This document shows positions 7,839 to 16,705 of a DNA stretch of 64,000 nucleotides, piece after piece (positions within the stretch are counted from its first letter, which is position 1; each line of letters opens with the position of its first letter). The notes below the pieces were generated by a model. The model was not told the origin of the DNA and did not search any database. It saw nothing but the letters and a program-made list of their open reading frames with translations. The translations under genes were made by a program, and so were the position numbers. The stretch lies in assembly GCA_035283185.1 (NCBI GenBank), contig DATEUJ010000226.1:1-64000 (forward strand), in the 5' to 3' direction. Source of the DNA: DASSFZ01 sp035283185 (GTDB taxonomy: Bacteria; Chloroflexota; Anaerolineae; Fen-1058).

Positions 7839-8606
7839 ATGTCTGAGTTCGTGCGGTGGCTGACAGCGGAGTGGGAGGCGCTCGAAAAGCGAGAAGGCAA
7901 GAAGTACAGCGCCCGGCGGCTGTCGATCGCGGCCGGCCTTAGCCCGAATACGCTGTACCAGTTGCTGAAGCATCTGGAAATCAAGCCTAGGCCGGAGACC
8001 TGTCAGAAACTGGCCGTATTCTTCAACGTGTCGCCAATGTGGCTGTTGCAACTGGCGGGCCACGTGCCTTCTCAAGAGGGCGCGCAGCCGTCCCCGAGCC
8101 TGGATGTGGCCCTTCAGCGGGGTGACCTGCAACACCTCGTCCTGAGCGCCATGGACCTATCGCCGGGCGAAGTTCAACTCGTTCAGGAGGTGGTCGACCG
8201 GCTTCAGGCAAAACGGCGCGCGGTTGACGTCGCCAGCGGGGCGGCCGTGGCGCTGGTGGTCGAGGATACGCCGGACGCGCGCGCCACGATTGTCGAATTG
8301 CTGCACGCGGCGGGTCTCAAAGTTCTGGAGGCAGCCGACGGCCAGAGCGCAGTGGACCTGATGGAGACCAGCGGGGCGCTCGTGGACGTCATCCTCATGG
8401 ATTACAAGATGCCGCGCATGAACGGCGTCGAGGCGACGAAACGCATCCGCGAGCACTATCCCGACCTGCCGGTGCTTTTCGTCTCGGCCTGGGACGAGCC
8501 GGAGATGAAGCGAGCGGCGTTCGAAGCGGGCGCGGCAGAGTATTTGGTAGCGCCAGTGGGATACGAGCAGCTCGTCGAGGCGGTGGCGCGGGTGCGGGGG
8601 CGGTAG
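7839..8606 (+). CDS. HTH (XRE-like) DNA-binding protein fused to response-regulator receiver domain
   Basis: A 255-aa protein with ggaggtga 5 nt before the ATG. Residues 1-75 form an XRE/Cro-like helix-turn-helix (SARRLSIAAGLSPNTLYQLLKHLEI, then LAVFFNVSPMWLLQLAG). A linker leads to a C-terminal REC domain (about 135-255) with the acidic pair in VVEDTPDAR, phosphoacceptor Asp in VILMDYKMPRMNG and the switch Ser in VLFVSAWDE. The lysine expected in the final KP motif is Ala (EYLVAPVG). The order HTH then REC is the reverse of most response regulators. It could be the output of the orphan PAS kinase at 2664-3770. Loss of the lysine may reduce or alter phosphorylation-dependent switching. Confidence 0.85.
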   Translation: MSEFVRWLTAEWEALEKREGKKYSARRLSIAAGLSPNTLYQLLKHLEIKPRPETCQKLAVFFNVSPMWLLQLAGHVPSQEGAQPSPSLDVALQRGDLQHLVLSAMDLSPGEVQLVQEVVDRLQAKRRAVDVASGAAVALVVEDTPDARATIVELLHAAGLKVLEAADGQSAVDLMETSGALVDVILMDYKMPRMNGVEATKRIREHYPDLPVLFVSAWDEPEMKRAAFEAGAAEYLVAPVGYEQLVEAVARVRGR

Positions 8607-8642
8607 GCGGGACGCTCAGGTGACTCCCATCAGCGTGAAAAA

Positions 8643-10215
8643 CTGAACAGACTGCGCAACAGCCTGCTGCACATCCAGTGCGGCAAGAACCTGGTCGAGA
8701 ACAAGATGCCCGATTCGCACTGGTTCATCGAGGCGATGGAGCGCGGCGCGAAGATCGTCACGATCACGCCCGAATACAGCCCACCGGCCACCAAGTCCGA
8801 TTACTGGATCCCCATTCGCCCGCAGACCGATACCGCGCTGTTCCTGGGTGTTACGCGCCTGATGATCGACAATGGCTGGTACGACGTCGATTTCGTCAAG
8901 CGCTTCACCGACTTCCCGATGCTTGTGCGGACCGATACTCTGAAACGCCTGCGCGCGGCCGAACTCTTCCCCAATTACCAATTACAGCTCACCGCCGACG
9001 GCCCTTCTTTCAAGCTGCAAGGCTTGACCATAGAGCAGTACGACAGGCTCGGCGACTACGTCGTGATCGTCGCGGCGACCGGGCAGCCCACGGCGATCAC
9101 GCGCGACGACGTGGGCGAGAAGATGGCCGAGAAGGGCATCGGCCCGCAGCTCGACTATCGCGGCGCGCTCACGCTCGCAGACGGCACATCGGTCGAGGTG
9201 CTGACGCTGTGGTCGATGTACCTCGATCACTTGAAGGACTATGGCCTCGACGCCGTAGCCGAAATGACGCACGCGCCGAGGGACCTGATCGAGCGGCTGG
9301 CGCGGGACATCGCCACGACCAAGCCGACGGCGATCCACATCGGCGAGGGGATCAATCACTGGTTCCACGCGACGCTCGCCAATCGCGCGCAATACTTGCC
9401 GCTGATGCTCACCGGGAACATCGGCATCCCCGGCGCGGGCTGCTACGCGTGGGCCGGCAACTACAAGGCCGCGCTGTTTCAAGGCTCGCCGTGGAGCGGT
9501 CCCGGCTTCAAGGGCTGGGTCACCGAGGATCCGTTCGAGCCGAACCTCGACCCGAACGCGCATGGCAAAGACGTCAAGGCGCACGCCTACGCCAAGGACG
9601 AAGAGCCGGCCTACTGGAACCACTCCGAGCGACCGCTGATCGTCGAGACGCCCAAGTACGGGCGCAAGGTGTTCACGGGCGCAACGCACATGCCGACGCC
9701 GACCAAGGTCATGTTCTTCACGAACGTGAACCTGATCAACAACGCCAAGTACGCCTACGAGATGATCAAGAACGTCGATCCGAACGTGCCGCTGATCATC
9801 TCGGTCGACATTGAGATGACGGCGACGATCGAGTACAGCGACTTCGCGCTGGCGGCGAACTCGTGGGTCGAGTTCCAGAACTACGAGGTCACGGCGTCCT
9901 GCTCCAACCCGTTCCTGCAGATCTGGAAAGGCTCAGTGCCGCCGCTGTACGACACGCGCGACGACGCAGTCATCCTGGCGCAGCTTGCCGCCAAGCTCGG
10001 CGAGATCACCGGCGACCCGCGCTTCGCCGACTACTGGAAGTTCGCGCTCGAAAACCGGGCCGAGGTGTATATCCAGCGGCTGCTCGACTCGTCGTCGACG
10101 ACGGCCGGCTACAGGTTCGAAGACATCATGGCCGGCAAATACGGCGAGCCGGGCGCGGCGCTGATGCTCTTCCGCACCTATCCGCGCATCGCGTTCTGGG
10201 AACAGATCCACGACA
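8643..10215 (+). pseudogene. Molybdopterin oxidoreductase (NarG/DMSO reductase type II-like), truncated at both ends
   Basis: The translated frame reads as the middle of a large molybdopterin oxidoreductase alpha subunit: GKNLVENKMPDSHWF, GAKIVTITPEYSPPATKSDYW, IHIGEGINHWFH, LTGNIGIPGAGCYAW and VDIEMTATIEYSDFALA. About 520 codons remain of a family usually over 900. The conserved N-terminal part, including the iron-sulfur Cys motif, is missing: similarity begins about 40 nt after the stop of the HTH-REC gene with no start codon in the matching segment. The C-terminal cofactor-binding domain is also absent, since similarity stops at RIAFWEQIHDN and runs into membrane-protein sequence. This is a deletion relic of a respiratory-type complex rather than a working enzyme. 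Confidence 0.8.
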
Positions 10216-10302
10216 ATGCTTGCGTTTGTCACAGGGATCGGGTTGGCGATTTGGATCATGGCGGCGGTCGTCGGCCGGATGGGGCGGAACCGAGGGGTGT
10301 AA
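10216..10302 (+). pseudogene. 28-codon membrane segment, probable 3' remnant of a subunit gene
   Basis: Directly where the oxidoreductase similarity ends, a frame encodes one hydrophobic helix (MLAFVTGIGLAIWIMAAVVG) followed by a short basic tail and a stop. It overlaps the junction and is probably the C-terminal anchor of a subunit whose front was deleted. It could also be a small single-span protein; no separate ribosome binding site is visible. Confidence 0.4.
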
Positions 10303-10304
10303 TC

Positions 10305-11215
10305 GTGCGCTGGCAGAACTGGCTGCTCGCCGCAGCGCTGGCCGACTGGTTGATCGGGCGGACACTGTCGCGCGCGGCGATCTTCATGCCCAAATCCGGC
10401 ATCATGGTCACCGTGACGCAAGGCATGATGGCCTCCGGGCAGATCGCGTTCAATCTGACCGCGATCTTGACGCTGGCGGCGATCGTCTGGCTGGCCGTGC
10501 GCGGCCTGCGGCATACGGAGCGCAACTTGCCGCTCTCGGCGGCGCTGGCGGGATTAGTCGGACTGAGCATCGCCGGGGTGTTCGTGCCGCCCGGCTCGGT
10601 TACGCTGATTGTGTTTCAGGTGCTGACGCTCGCCGCGCTCACCCTCCTGGTTGTGGGAAGCAGGCGCGCACAGCCGGGCTGCAGCGCGCAGCGGGCCGTA
10701 GTCCCGCCTGTGCTCGCCATCGCGTCGATCACATCGTTCAAGATGGTTCAGACGGTGGCGCAATTGACGGACGCGCCGGCGCCGGCGTCGCTCGCACTGC
10801 TCGCTTTTCAAGTCGGCGAGCTTTTCGTCGTATTTTCGCCCCTGGCCGTGTGGTGGGCCTACGGCAAGACCGGCCGGGTAAGAGATTGGGTAATTGCTGG
10901 GATTCCCGCCGCGCTGTTCACGATCGCCTACCTGGCGAACCCGTCGATGACGGCGACGATGGCGACGTGGTCGGTCTCAGCCTGTATCTGCCGTGGCCGG
11001 TGTACGCCATCAGCTTGTGGCTCGCGGCAGTGACGGTCCTGCGCGCGCTGCGCGCCGGGCGGGGGGCAGGCTATGGGCTGGCATATCTGACGGCTGCCGG
11101 ATACTCCATGCAGTTGAGCAGCCAGGTGATGCTCGGATTGGTGGGCATATGGATGTTCGGCCTCACGAGCCTGTCCAGTTGGCTGTTTTGTTTCCCCGCC
11201 CCTCGCGGCGAATAA
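10305..11215 (+). pseudogene. Multi-spanning membrane protein, frameshifted
   Basis: A GTG at 10305, 2 nt after the preceding stop, begins a hydrophobic protein with several predicted membrane helices (for example ALADWLIGRTLSRAAIF, AILTLAAIVWLAVRGL, SVTLIVFQVLTLAALTLLVV). The hydrophobic pattern leaves this frame at about 10965-10985 and continues in another frame (LSLYLPWPVYAISLWLAAV to the stop at 11215), implying a one-base frameshift. I do not recognise the family; by position it would be a membrane subunit or accessory gene of the decayed oxidoreductase operon. The shift could be a real mutation or a sequencing/assembly error. Confidence 0.55.
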
Positions 11216-11398
11216 ACCCCCTCAATCGATCATTCGATAGATGACGTCTCGCCCGAGGCGATTCTTTCCGGCCCGCTGCCTGATCAGGCCGCGCTGCACG
11301 GCGTGCTCATGCGGATTCGCGACCTGGGCCTCAGGCTGATCTCGGTCAACCGGATCGGCCCTGAGCGATCGGCAGGCCCGACACCTAAACCACACTAA
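11216..11398 (+). pseudogene. C-terminal remnant of an unknown small protein
   Basis: In frame with and directly after the preceding stop, 60 codons without a usable start encode an ordinary-looking C-terminus (ILSGPLPDQAALHGVLM then RIRDLGLRLISVNRI). Such a helix-strand ending is seen in small uncharacterised proteins, but I cannot name a family. With no start codon it is best read as a gene remnant. Confidence 0.4.
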
Positions 11399-11640
11399 TC
11401 GGAGTGCAGAAGTCAGGTTTGGAATGCAGCACAAGACTGTGGTGCAAGCGGTCTTGTCGCCGGTCTAACGCGGTTCGCAATGCGGAGTGGAGTGCTCCAC
11501 GATGGCTTCGTGCAATTCGGCCTTTGTACTGAGTATAGATTACACCTTCGTCCTGATGAGCCGGCACACGTTTGCCTGTATAGTAAGGCGCGGTGGAGCC
11601 AGAGAAAGATAATCCATTCACATGCATGACGTGTGATGAG
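11399..11640. other. Intergenic leader of the carotenoid operon
   Basis: No gene is supported. The segment begins with a gagtgcag-containing string related to the repeat at 18218-18279. A possible -10 box (tatagt, 11579-11584) lies about 70 nt before crtI. The ribosome binding site of crtI (ggagag) is at 11641-11646. Confidence 0.35.
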
Positions 11641-11651
11641 CGGAGAGAGCC

Positions 11652-13175
11652 ATGTATTCCCATCCAACAGCTATAGTGATCGGCGCAGGACTCGGCGGCA
11701 TCGCGACGGCGGCTCGCCTGGCGCGCGCGGGCTACCAGGTGACGGTGCTCGAAAAAAACGCGACGCCCGGCGGACGCTGCGGTCAGTTGATTCGCAACGG
11801 GCATCGCTTCGACATCGGCGCGACGCTGTTCCTGATGCCCGACGTGTTCGCGCAGACCTACGCCGATCTCGGCGAGCGCATGGAAGACCATCTCGACCTG
11901 CGCCGCATCGACCCGACCTACCGCATCCACTTCGCCGACGACACGGCGCTGGCGCTGACGAATAATCTCAACGATATGCAGGCGCAGCTCGAAGCGATCG
12001 AGCCTGGCAGTTTCGGCGGGTTGCTGCGCTATCTGGTCGAAGGCGATCGGCACTACCACGTCTCGCTTGAGCGTTTCGTCGGGCGCAACTTCTACAACCT
12101 GCTCGACTACTTCAGCCTCCAGAACCTGCCGCTCCTGTTCCAGCTCAAGGCGCTGACCAAGCACTACGGCAATATCGGCCACTACTTCCAACATCCACAG
12201 CTCAAGGCCGCCTTCACCTTCCAGAACATGTACCTGGGCCTCAGCCCCTTCGACGCGCCCGCGACCTACTCATTGCTCCAATACACGGAGCTGGCTGACG
12301 GCGTGTGGTTCCCGATGGGCGGCCTGTACCGGGTCATTGAGAGCCTTGCCTCGATTGCCCGGGCACATGGGGTAGAATTCTGGTATCGCTCGCCGGTCAA
12401 GCAGATAAAGGTGGCGGGCAACCGCGCTACGGGCGTCGTGTTGCAGAATGGCGCGCGGCTCGGCGCGGATGTGATCGTCGCCAACGCCGATTTGCCGTAC
12501 GTGTACCGCGACCTGCTGCCCGACCAGGGCGAAGCGGATCGCCTGGAGCGCCTCAAGTATACCTGCTCGGCGATCATGTTCTACTGGGGAACCGACCAGG
12601 TGTACCCGCAGCTCGGGCATCACAACATTTTCCTGGCCGGCGATTATCGCGGCAGTTTCGATCGTATCTTCCAGGATTACACGCTGCCCGACGAACCCAG
12701 CTTCTACGTCCATGCGCCAGCGCGCACCGACCCGGCCGCCGCGCCCGCCGGGCACGACACGCTGTTCGTGCTCGTCCCGGTCGGCCATCTGGACGACGCC
12801 CGGCCCCAGGACTGGGATGCGCTGAAGGCGAAGGCGCGATCGACAGTGCTGGATCGACTGAGCCGACTGGGACTGAGCGATCTGGAGCAGCACCTGAAGC
12901 TCGAGGTGAGCACCACGCCGGTGAACTGGCTGGATCGCTTCAATCTGGCGAAGGGTGCAGCGTTCGGCCTCAGCCACAACTTCTGGCAGGTGGGCTACCT
13001 GCGCCCTCAGAACCGGCATCGCCGCTACCGTAACCTATACTTCGCCGGTTCCAGCACACATCCCGGCACAGGGCTGCCGATGGTGCTGCTGTCGGCCCGC
13101 CTGACCACCCAGCGCATCCTGAGTGAGAGTGGCCAGCCGCGCCCGGTGATGGTGATGAATCCGCTGCCTGCTTAG
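11652..13175 (+). CDS. crtI: Phytoene desaturase (CrtI family)
   Basis: A 507-aa flavoprotein of normal CrtI length. The N-terminus has the FAD-binding motif (IVIGAGLGGIATAARLARAG) and LEKNATPGGRCG; the C-terminus has the CrtI signature region NLYFAGSSTHPGTGLPMVLLS. CrtI-type enzymes introduce double bonds into phytoene, giving neurosporene or lycopene, at the membrane. ggagag lies 5 nt upstream of the ATG. It is the first gene of a four-gene rightward operon with crtB and a lycopene cyclase, which supports phytoene rather than another carotenoid as substrate. The exact number of desaturation steps cannot be read from the sequence. Confidence 0.9.
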   Translation: MYSHPTAIVIGAGLGGIATAARLARAGYQVTVLEKNATPGGRCGQLIRNGHRFDIGATLFLMPDVFAQTYADLGERMEDHLDLRRIDPTYRIHFADDTALALTNNLNDMQAQLEAIEPGSFGGLLRYLVEGDRHYHVSLERFVGRNFYNLLDYFSLQNLPLLFQLKALTKHYGNIGHYFQHPQLKAAFTFQNMYLGLSPFDAPATYSLLQYTELADGVWFPMGGLYRVIESLASIARAHGVEFWYRSPVKQIKVAGNRATGVVLQNGARLGADVIVANADLPYVYRDLLPDQGEADRLERLKYTCSAIMFYWGTDQVYPQLGHHNIFLAGDYRGSFDRIFQDYTLPDEPSFYVHAPARTDPAAAPAGHDTLFVLVPVGHLDDARPQDWDALKAKARSTVLDRLSRLGLSDLEQHLKLEVSTTPVNWLDRFNLAKGAAFGLSHNFWQVGYLRPQNRHRRYRNLYFAGSSTHPGTGLPMVLLSARLTTQRILSESGQPRPVMVMNPLPA

Positions 13176-13198
13176 GAACGGAAAGGGACACAGAGACG

Positions 13199-13594
13199 AT
13201 GGACGTTCCACGACACTGGCGATTGAAGGCACAACGCTACGCGCTCATCGGCGAAGAGTGCCCGGACTGCAAGCACAGAATCTTTCCGCCGCGCGATGTC
13301 TGCCCCGAGTGCGGCTCGCCCGCGTACGCGCCATTCGCCTTCTCCGGGCGAGGCGAAGTGTACTCCTACAGCACGGTCTACCAGGCGCCCGCGACACACG
13401 AAGCGCAAGCGCCTTACACCGTCGCGCTGATCCGCCTAGAAGAAGGACCGCTGATCACGGCGCAGCTCACCGATGTGGATCGGGATGAGGTTCGGATCGG
13501 CCTGCCGGTTGAAATGGTGACGCGCGTGCTGCAATCGAACGGTGAGCGCGGAATGATCGTGTACGGCTACAAGTTTCGCCCCGTCGCTGCGTAG
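13199..13594 (+). CDS. DUF35-type zinc-ribbon/OB-fold protein
   Basis: A 131-aa protein with an N-terminal rubredoxin-like zinc ribbon (CPDC near residue 21 and CPEC near residue 36) followed by an OB-fold (GRGEVYSYSTVYQAP, ALIRLEEGPLITAQL). In this family the protein usually partners with acyl-CoA-handling thiolases or HMG-CoA synthase-like enzymes, where it channels or positions acyl-CoA substrates. No such partner is in this operon: it sits between crtI and crtB, 23 and 15 nt away. That placement suggests a link to isoprenoid precursor supply or a structural role in carotenoid synthesis, which is inference. Confidence 0.82.
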   Translation: MDVPRHWRLKAQRYALIGEECPDCKHRIFPPRDVCPECGSPAYAPFAFSGRGEVYSYSTVYQAPATHEAQAPYTVALIRLEEGPLITAQLTDVDRDEVRIGLPVEMVTRVLQSNGERGMIVYGYKFRPVAA

Positions 13595-13609
13595 TCGAGA
13601 GCAATAGCC

Positions 13610-14551
13610 ATGATGACCACTCTGCCGGCTCGCACATGGGAACGCACCTTGCTCTCGCTGGCCTACGAGCGCCGTTCGACCGAGGCCGCTGTTCCCAAAC
13701 CCGTCGCCGATCGCAAACTGCTCGAGCGCGCCTACGCTCGCTGCGAGTCGATCACGGCGGCGCACAGCCGATCGTTCTACCTGGCGAGCGGATTGCTGCC
13801 GGCCGAAAAGCGCCGAGCTGTCCGCGCACTGTATGCTTTCTGCCGTGTCAGCGACGACATCGTCGATTGTCCCGACGGCGATGCGGCGGCGACGCTCGCC
13901 GCGTGGCGGCAGCGTGCGTTAGCGGCCGAGCCGCCGGCGAGCGACCTGGTCGCCATGGCTTGGGCCGATACCCGGCTCCGCTACCGCATCCCGATCCGCT
14001 ACGCCGAGCAGTTGCTCGACGGCGTGGGGCGCGATGTGCGCCAGAAGCGCTACCGAACTTTCGAAGAGTTGGCAGAGTATGCCTACGGCGTCGCCTCGAC
14101 CGTCGGCCTGATGAGTATGCACATCATCGGCTTCGCCAGCCCCGAGGCGCTCCCCTACGCGATCAAGCTAGGCGTCGCGCTGCAACTGACGAACATCTTG
14201 CGCGATGTCGGCGAGGACTGGCGGGCGGGCCGCCTCTACCTGCCGGCTGAGGAGCTGGCGCGGTTCGAGCTGGCCGAATCCGACCTGGCGGCCGGTCGCG
14301 TCGACGATCGCTGGCGCGCGTTCATGCGCTATCAGATCGAGCGCAACCGGCGGCTGTACGCCGAGGCCTGGCCGGGTATCGCCCTGCTCAACCCCGACGG
14401 TCGCTTCGCGATCGCCACGGCCGGTGAGCTATACCGCGCGATCCTGGCCGACATCGAGGCGCACGACTACGACGTGTTCACGCGCCGCGCGCACGTGAGC
14501 GGCCCGCTCAAGCTGCTCAGTCTGCCCGGTATCTGGTGGCGCAACCGTTGA
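13610..14551 (+). CDS. crtB: Phytoene synthase CrtB
   Basis: A 313-aa squalene/phytoene synthase. Both Mg-diphosphate binding sites are present: YAFCRVSDDIVD near residue 85 and LTNILRDVGEDWRAGRLYLP near residue 195. The active-site region AAHSRSFYLAS is also intact. It condenses two geranylgeranyl diphosphates head to head to phytoene, the substrate of the CrtI encoded two genes upstream. No GGPP synthase is in the window. The start (first of two adjacent ATGs) lies 15 nt after the previous stop and has only a weak ribosome binding site, consistent with translational coupling. Confidence 0.92.
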   Translation: MMTTLPARTWERTLLSLAYERRSTEAAVPKPVADRKLLERAYARCESITAAHSRSFYLASGLLPAEKRRAVRALYAFCRVSDDIVDCPDGDAAATLAAWRQRALAAEPPASDLVAMAWADTRLRYRIPIRYAEQLLDGVGRDVRQKRYRTFEELAEYAYGVASTVGLMSMHIIGFASPEALPYAIKLGVALQLTNILRDVGEDWRAGRLYLPAEELARFELAESDLAAGRVDDRWRAFMRYQIERNRRLYAEAWPGIALLNPDGRFAIATAGELYRAILADIEAHDYDVFTRRAHVSGPLKLLSLPGIWWRNR

Positions 14552-14595
14552 ACGGCGTGAGGATTCGTCGCGCACATCGAGCAGGGGTGAGGGAC

Positions 14596-15792
14596 ATGAA
14601 ACACTACGACTTCATTATCGTCGGCGGCGGCGCGGCAGGGTTGAGCCTGGCCTGCCACCTGATCGACAGTCCCCTGCGCGACCGCTCGATCCTGATCGTC
14701 GATCAAGACGCGAAGGATAAGAACGATCGCACCTGGAGCTTCTGGACCACGCGGCCGACGCTCTTCGATAGCATCGTGCATCGCTCGTGGAGTCGGCTGC
14801 ACTTGGCCGGCGAGAACTTCGAGCAAATCATCGACCTGGGCGACTATCGTTACCAGATGATTCGCGCCATTGACTTCTACCGCTTCGCCCGGCAGGCGCT
14901 TTCAGCGCACCCGAACGTCGAATTCCTGCAGGCGAGGGTCGATCAGATCGAGGACGATGCCGCCGAAGCGCGCATCATCACGAACGGGCATGCCTTCGCC
15001 GGGAGCTGGGCCTTCGACAGCCGCTTCAAGCCGTCGGAGCTGAAACCCGATCCGACCCGCTACCACACCCTCAACCTGCACTTCAGAGGCTGGGAGATCG
15101 AAACGCCGGAGCCGGCTTTCAACCCTCAGGTCGCGACGTTCCTCGACTTTCGCACGCCGCAAAAGCAGGATACGCGCTTCTTCTACGTCTTGCCGCTATC
15201 CGAGCAGCGCGCGCTGGTCGAGTATACGCTGTTCTCGTCAAGGTTGCTGAGGCGGGAGGAGTACGAGCGGGCGTTGGGGAACTATCTGTGGAATGTATTG
15301 CAGCTTGGAGATTACCGCGTCCTGGGCGAAGAGAAAGGCATCATCCCGATCACCGATCAGCCCTTCCCTCGTCGCACCGGCCGGCACGTCATGACGATCG
15401 GCGCGAAGGGCGGCCGCATCAAGCCGGCGACGGGCTTCGCCTTCCTGCGCATTCAACAGGATTCGGCGGCCATCGTGGATTCGCTGCTGCGTACCGGCCA
15501 GCCGTTCGACATTCCTGCCGATTCGGCGCGCTATCGGCTGTACGATTCGCTGATGCTGCATATCATGCTTCGACGGGGCGCTCAGGTGCAGCAGCTTTTC
15601 ACGCGGTTGTTCAAGCGCAATCCGATCGAGCGCGTGCTGCGCTTCCTCGACGAGGCCGGATCGGTCTGGGAGAACCTGCAGTTGATCCCGACGCTGCCGC
15701 CCGCGCCGTTCTTGGAGGCGCTGTTGCGGGTCAAGGTGCTGCGTCAGATGCCACCTGGCTCGATCGATATCCGGGATGCGCGCGCCGCGTAG
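14596..15792 (+). CDS. crtY: Lycopene cyclase (CrtY/CrtL-type)
   Basis: A 398-aa flavoprotein. The ATG at 14596 is chosen because the dinucleotide-binding motif (YDFIIVGGGAAGLSLA) follows at once; an in-frame ATG at 14536 lies inside crtB. The cyclase signature DRTWSFW is at about residues 42-48, and MTIGAKGGRIKPATGFAF matches the conserved region near the C-terminal third. It would cyclise lycopene ends to beta-ionone rings, so the operon can make beta- or gamma-carotene from GGPP. It lies 44 nt after crtB and ends the operon. The CrtY-type family call is good; mono- versus bicyclic product is not resolved. Confidence 0.85.
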   Translation: MKHYDFIIVGGGAAGLSLACHLIDSPLRDRSILIVDQDAKDKNDRTWSFWTTRPTLFDSIVHRSWSRLHLAGENFEQIIDLGDYRYQMIRAIDFYRFARQALSAHPNVEFLQARVDQIEDDAAEARIITNGHAFAGSWAFDSRFKPSELKPDPTRYHTLNLHFRGWEIETPEPAFNPQVATFLDFRTPQKQDTRFFYVLPLSEQRALVEYTLFSSRLLRREEYERALGNYLWNVLQLGDYRVLGEEKGIIPITDQPFPRRTGRHVMTIGAKGGRIKPATGFAFLRIQQDSAAIVDSLLRTGQPFDIPADSARYRLYDSLMLHIMLRRGAQVQQLFTRLFKRNPIERVLRFLDEAGSVWENLQLIPTLPPAPFLEALLRVKVLRQMPPGSIDIRDARAA

Positions 15793-16154
15793 CCGTACCC
15801 AATATGATGCGCTGGCGAAATGCGCACACTGTTGAATTGGTTCGACTGTTTTCCAACCTAGCACATCGCGCAGAATGAGCACGGCGCTGGCACCCCAGAT
15901 GCCGATGACTCGGGAAATTGCGGTTGCGCAATTTAGGACTTGGACACTCAACCTCCCATATTCGGGACAAATGTCACTATAATTCAGACGCGAGAAGTTT
16001 ACACTAGAGCGGATTCCAATTGCGGGTACGCCAACCCGGAGTCGAGCCTGTGCGAAGCCCCCTTTAGGGTTAGGCGGTTTCCGGCTGACCCCACTCCGCT
16101 TCGCTGCGGGGGCAGGTGAGCCTCGACTCCGGTGTAAATCAAAAGGGAGTTCTC
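15793..16154 (+). promoter_or_regulatory. Promoter and structured leader of the CoA-binding protein gene
   Basis: No gene is visible. A perfect palindrome aaattgcg-gttg-cgcaattt (15915-15934) could be an operator. A consensus -10 box tataat is at 15978-15983, with no good -35. The following leader can form a long hairpin with arms at 16036-16048 (ccggagtcgagcc) and 16120-16132 (gcctcgactccgg, one mismatch). aaggga g at 16142-16148 is the ribosome binding site. The layout suggests regulation by DNA-binding and possibly by leader structure. Confidence 0.5.
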
Positions 16155-16646
16155 ATGTCCAAGATTGATACCCTCGTGCAAGACTTCCTCGCTCAGAAGA
16201 AGATCGCCGTGGTCGGCGTTTCGGATAAGCGCGAGACGGGCTGCAACCTGGGCTACCGTAAGTTCAAGGCGGCGGGCTATGCCGTTTCCGCAGTCAATCC
16301 ACGCCTGACAACCTTCGAGGGGGATCCGTGCTATCCGGACCTGAAGTCGATTCCCGAGAAGCCGGAGGCTGTTTTCATTCTCGCCAATCCCCAAGTCACC
16401 GACCAAATCGTCCAGCAGTGCGTGGATCTCGGTGTCAAACACGTCTGGATGCACTGCTTGATGGGAACGAAGCCCGGTTTGGCGGCGGGCATGACCAGCG
16501 TCTCACAAGACGCTGTACGCATGTGCCGCGAGAACGGGATCACTGTGATCCCGGGCACCTGTCCGAATCAGTTCTTGAAGCCGGATTTCGGTCACTCCCT
16601 GATGCGGGTGATGTTCCGCACCCTGGGTTTTCATAGCGTCAACTAA
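16155..16646 (+). CDS. CoA-binding (Rossmann) domain protein, YccU-like
   Basis: A 163-aa single-domain protein. The start at 16155 follows a good ribosome binding site; an in-frame ATG at 16116 lies in the leader hairpin. The fold is the CoA-binding domain related to the N-terminus of succinyl-CoA synthetase alpha: KKIAVVGVSDKRETGCNLGYR, VSAVNPRLTTFEG, PEAVFILANPQVTDQIVQQC, VKHVWMHCLMGTK. Family members of this size are widespread, bind CoA, and lack a known reaction. It is followed 59 nt later by a flavodoxin-domain gene in the same direction, so the two may share a transcript. Confidence 0.85.
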   Translation: MSKIDTLVQDFLAQKKIAVVGVSDKRETGCNLGYRKFKAAGYAVSAVNPRLTTFEGDPCYPDLKSIPEKPEAVFILANPQVTDQIVQQCVDLGVKHVWMHCLMGTKPGLAAGMTSVSQDAVRMCRENGITVIPGTCPNQFLKPDFGHSLMRVMFRTLGFHSVN

Positions 16647-16705
16647 ACCCGCGGTCAACAAAGCCGCAACGCGAACCTATATCCTTAATCTCAGGAGATC
16701 CTGTG

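Noticed and set aside
9863..10960. Front part of the 9863-11215 frame
   Set aside because: Only the end of this frame (after about 10970) is protein-like; the earlier part is an Arg/Ala-rich shadow of the oxidoreductase relic.
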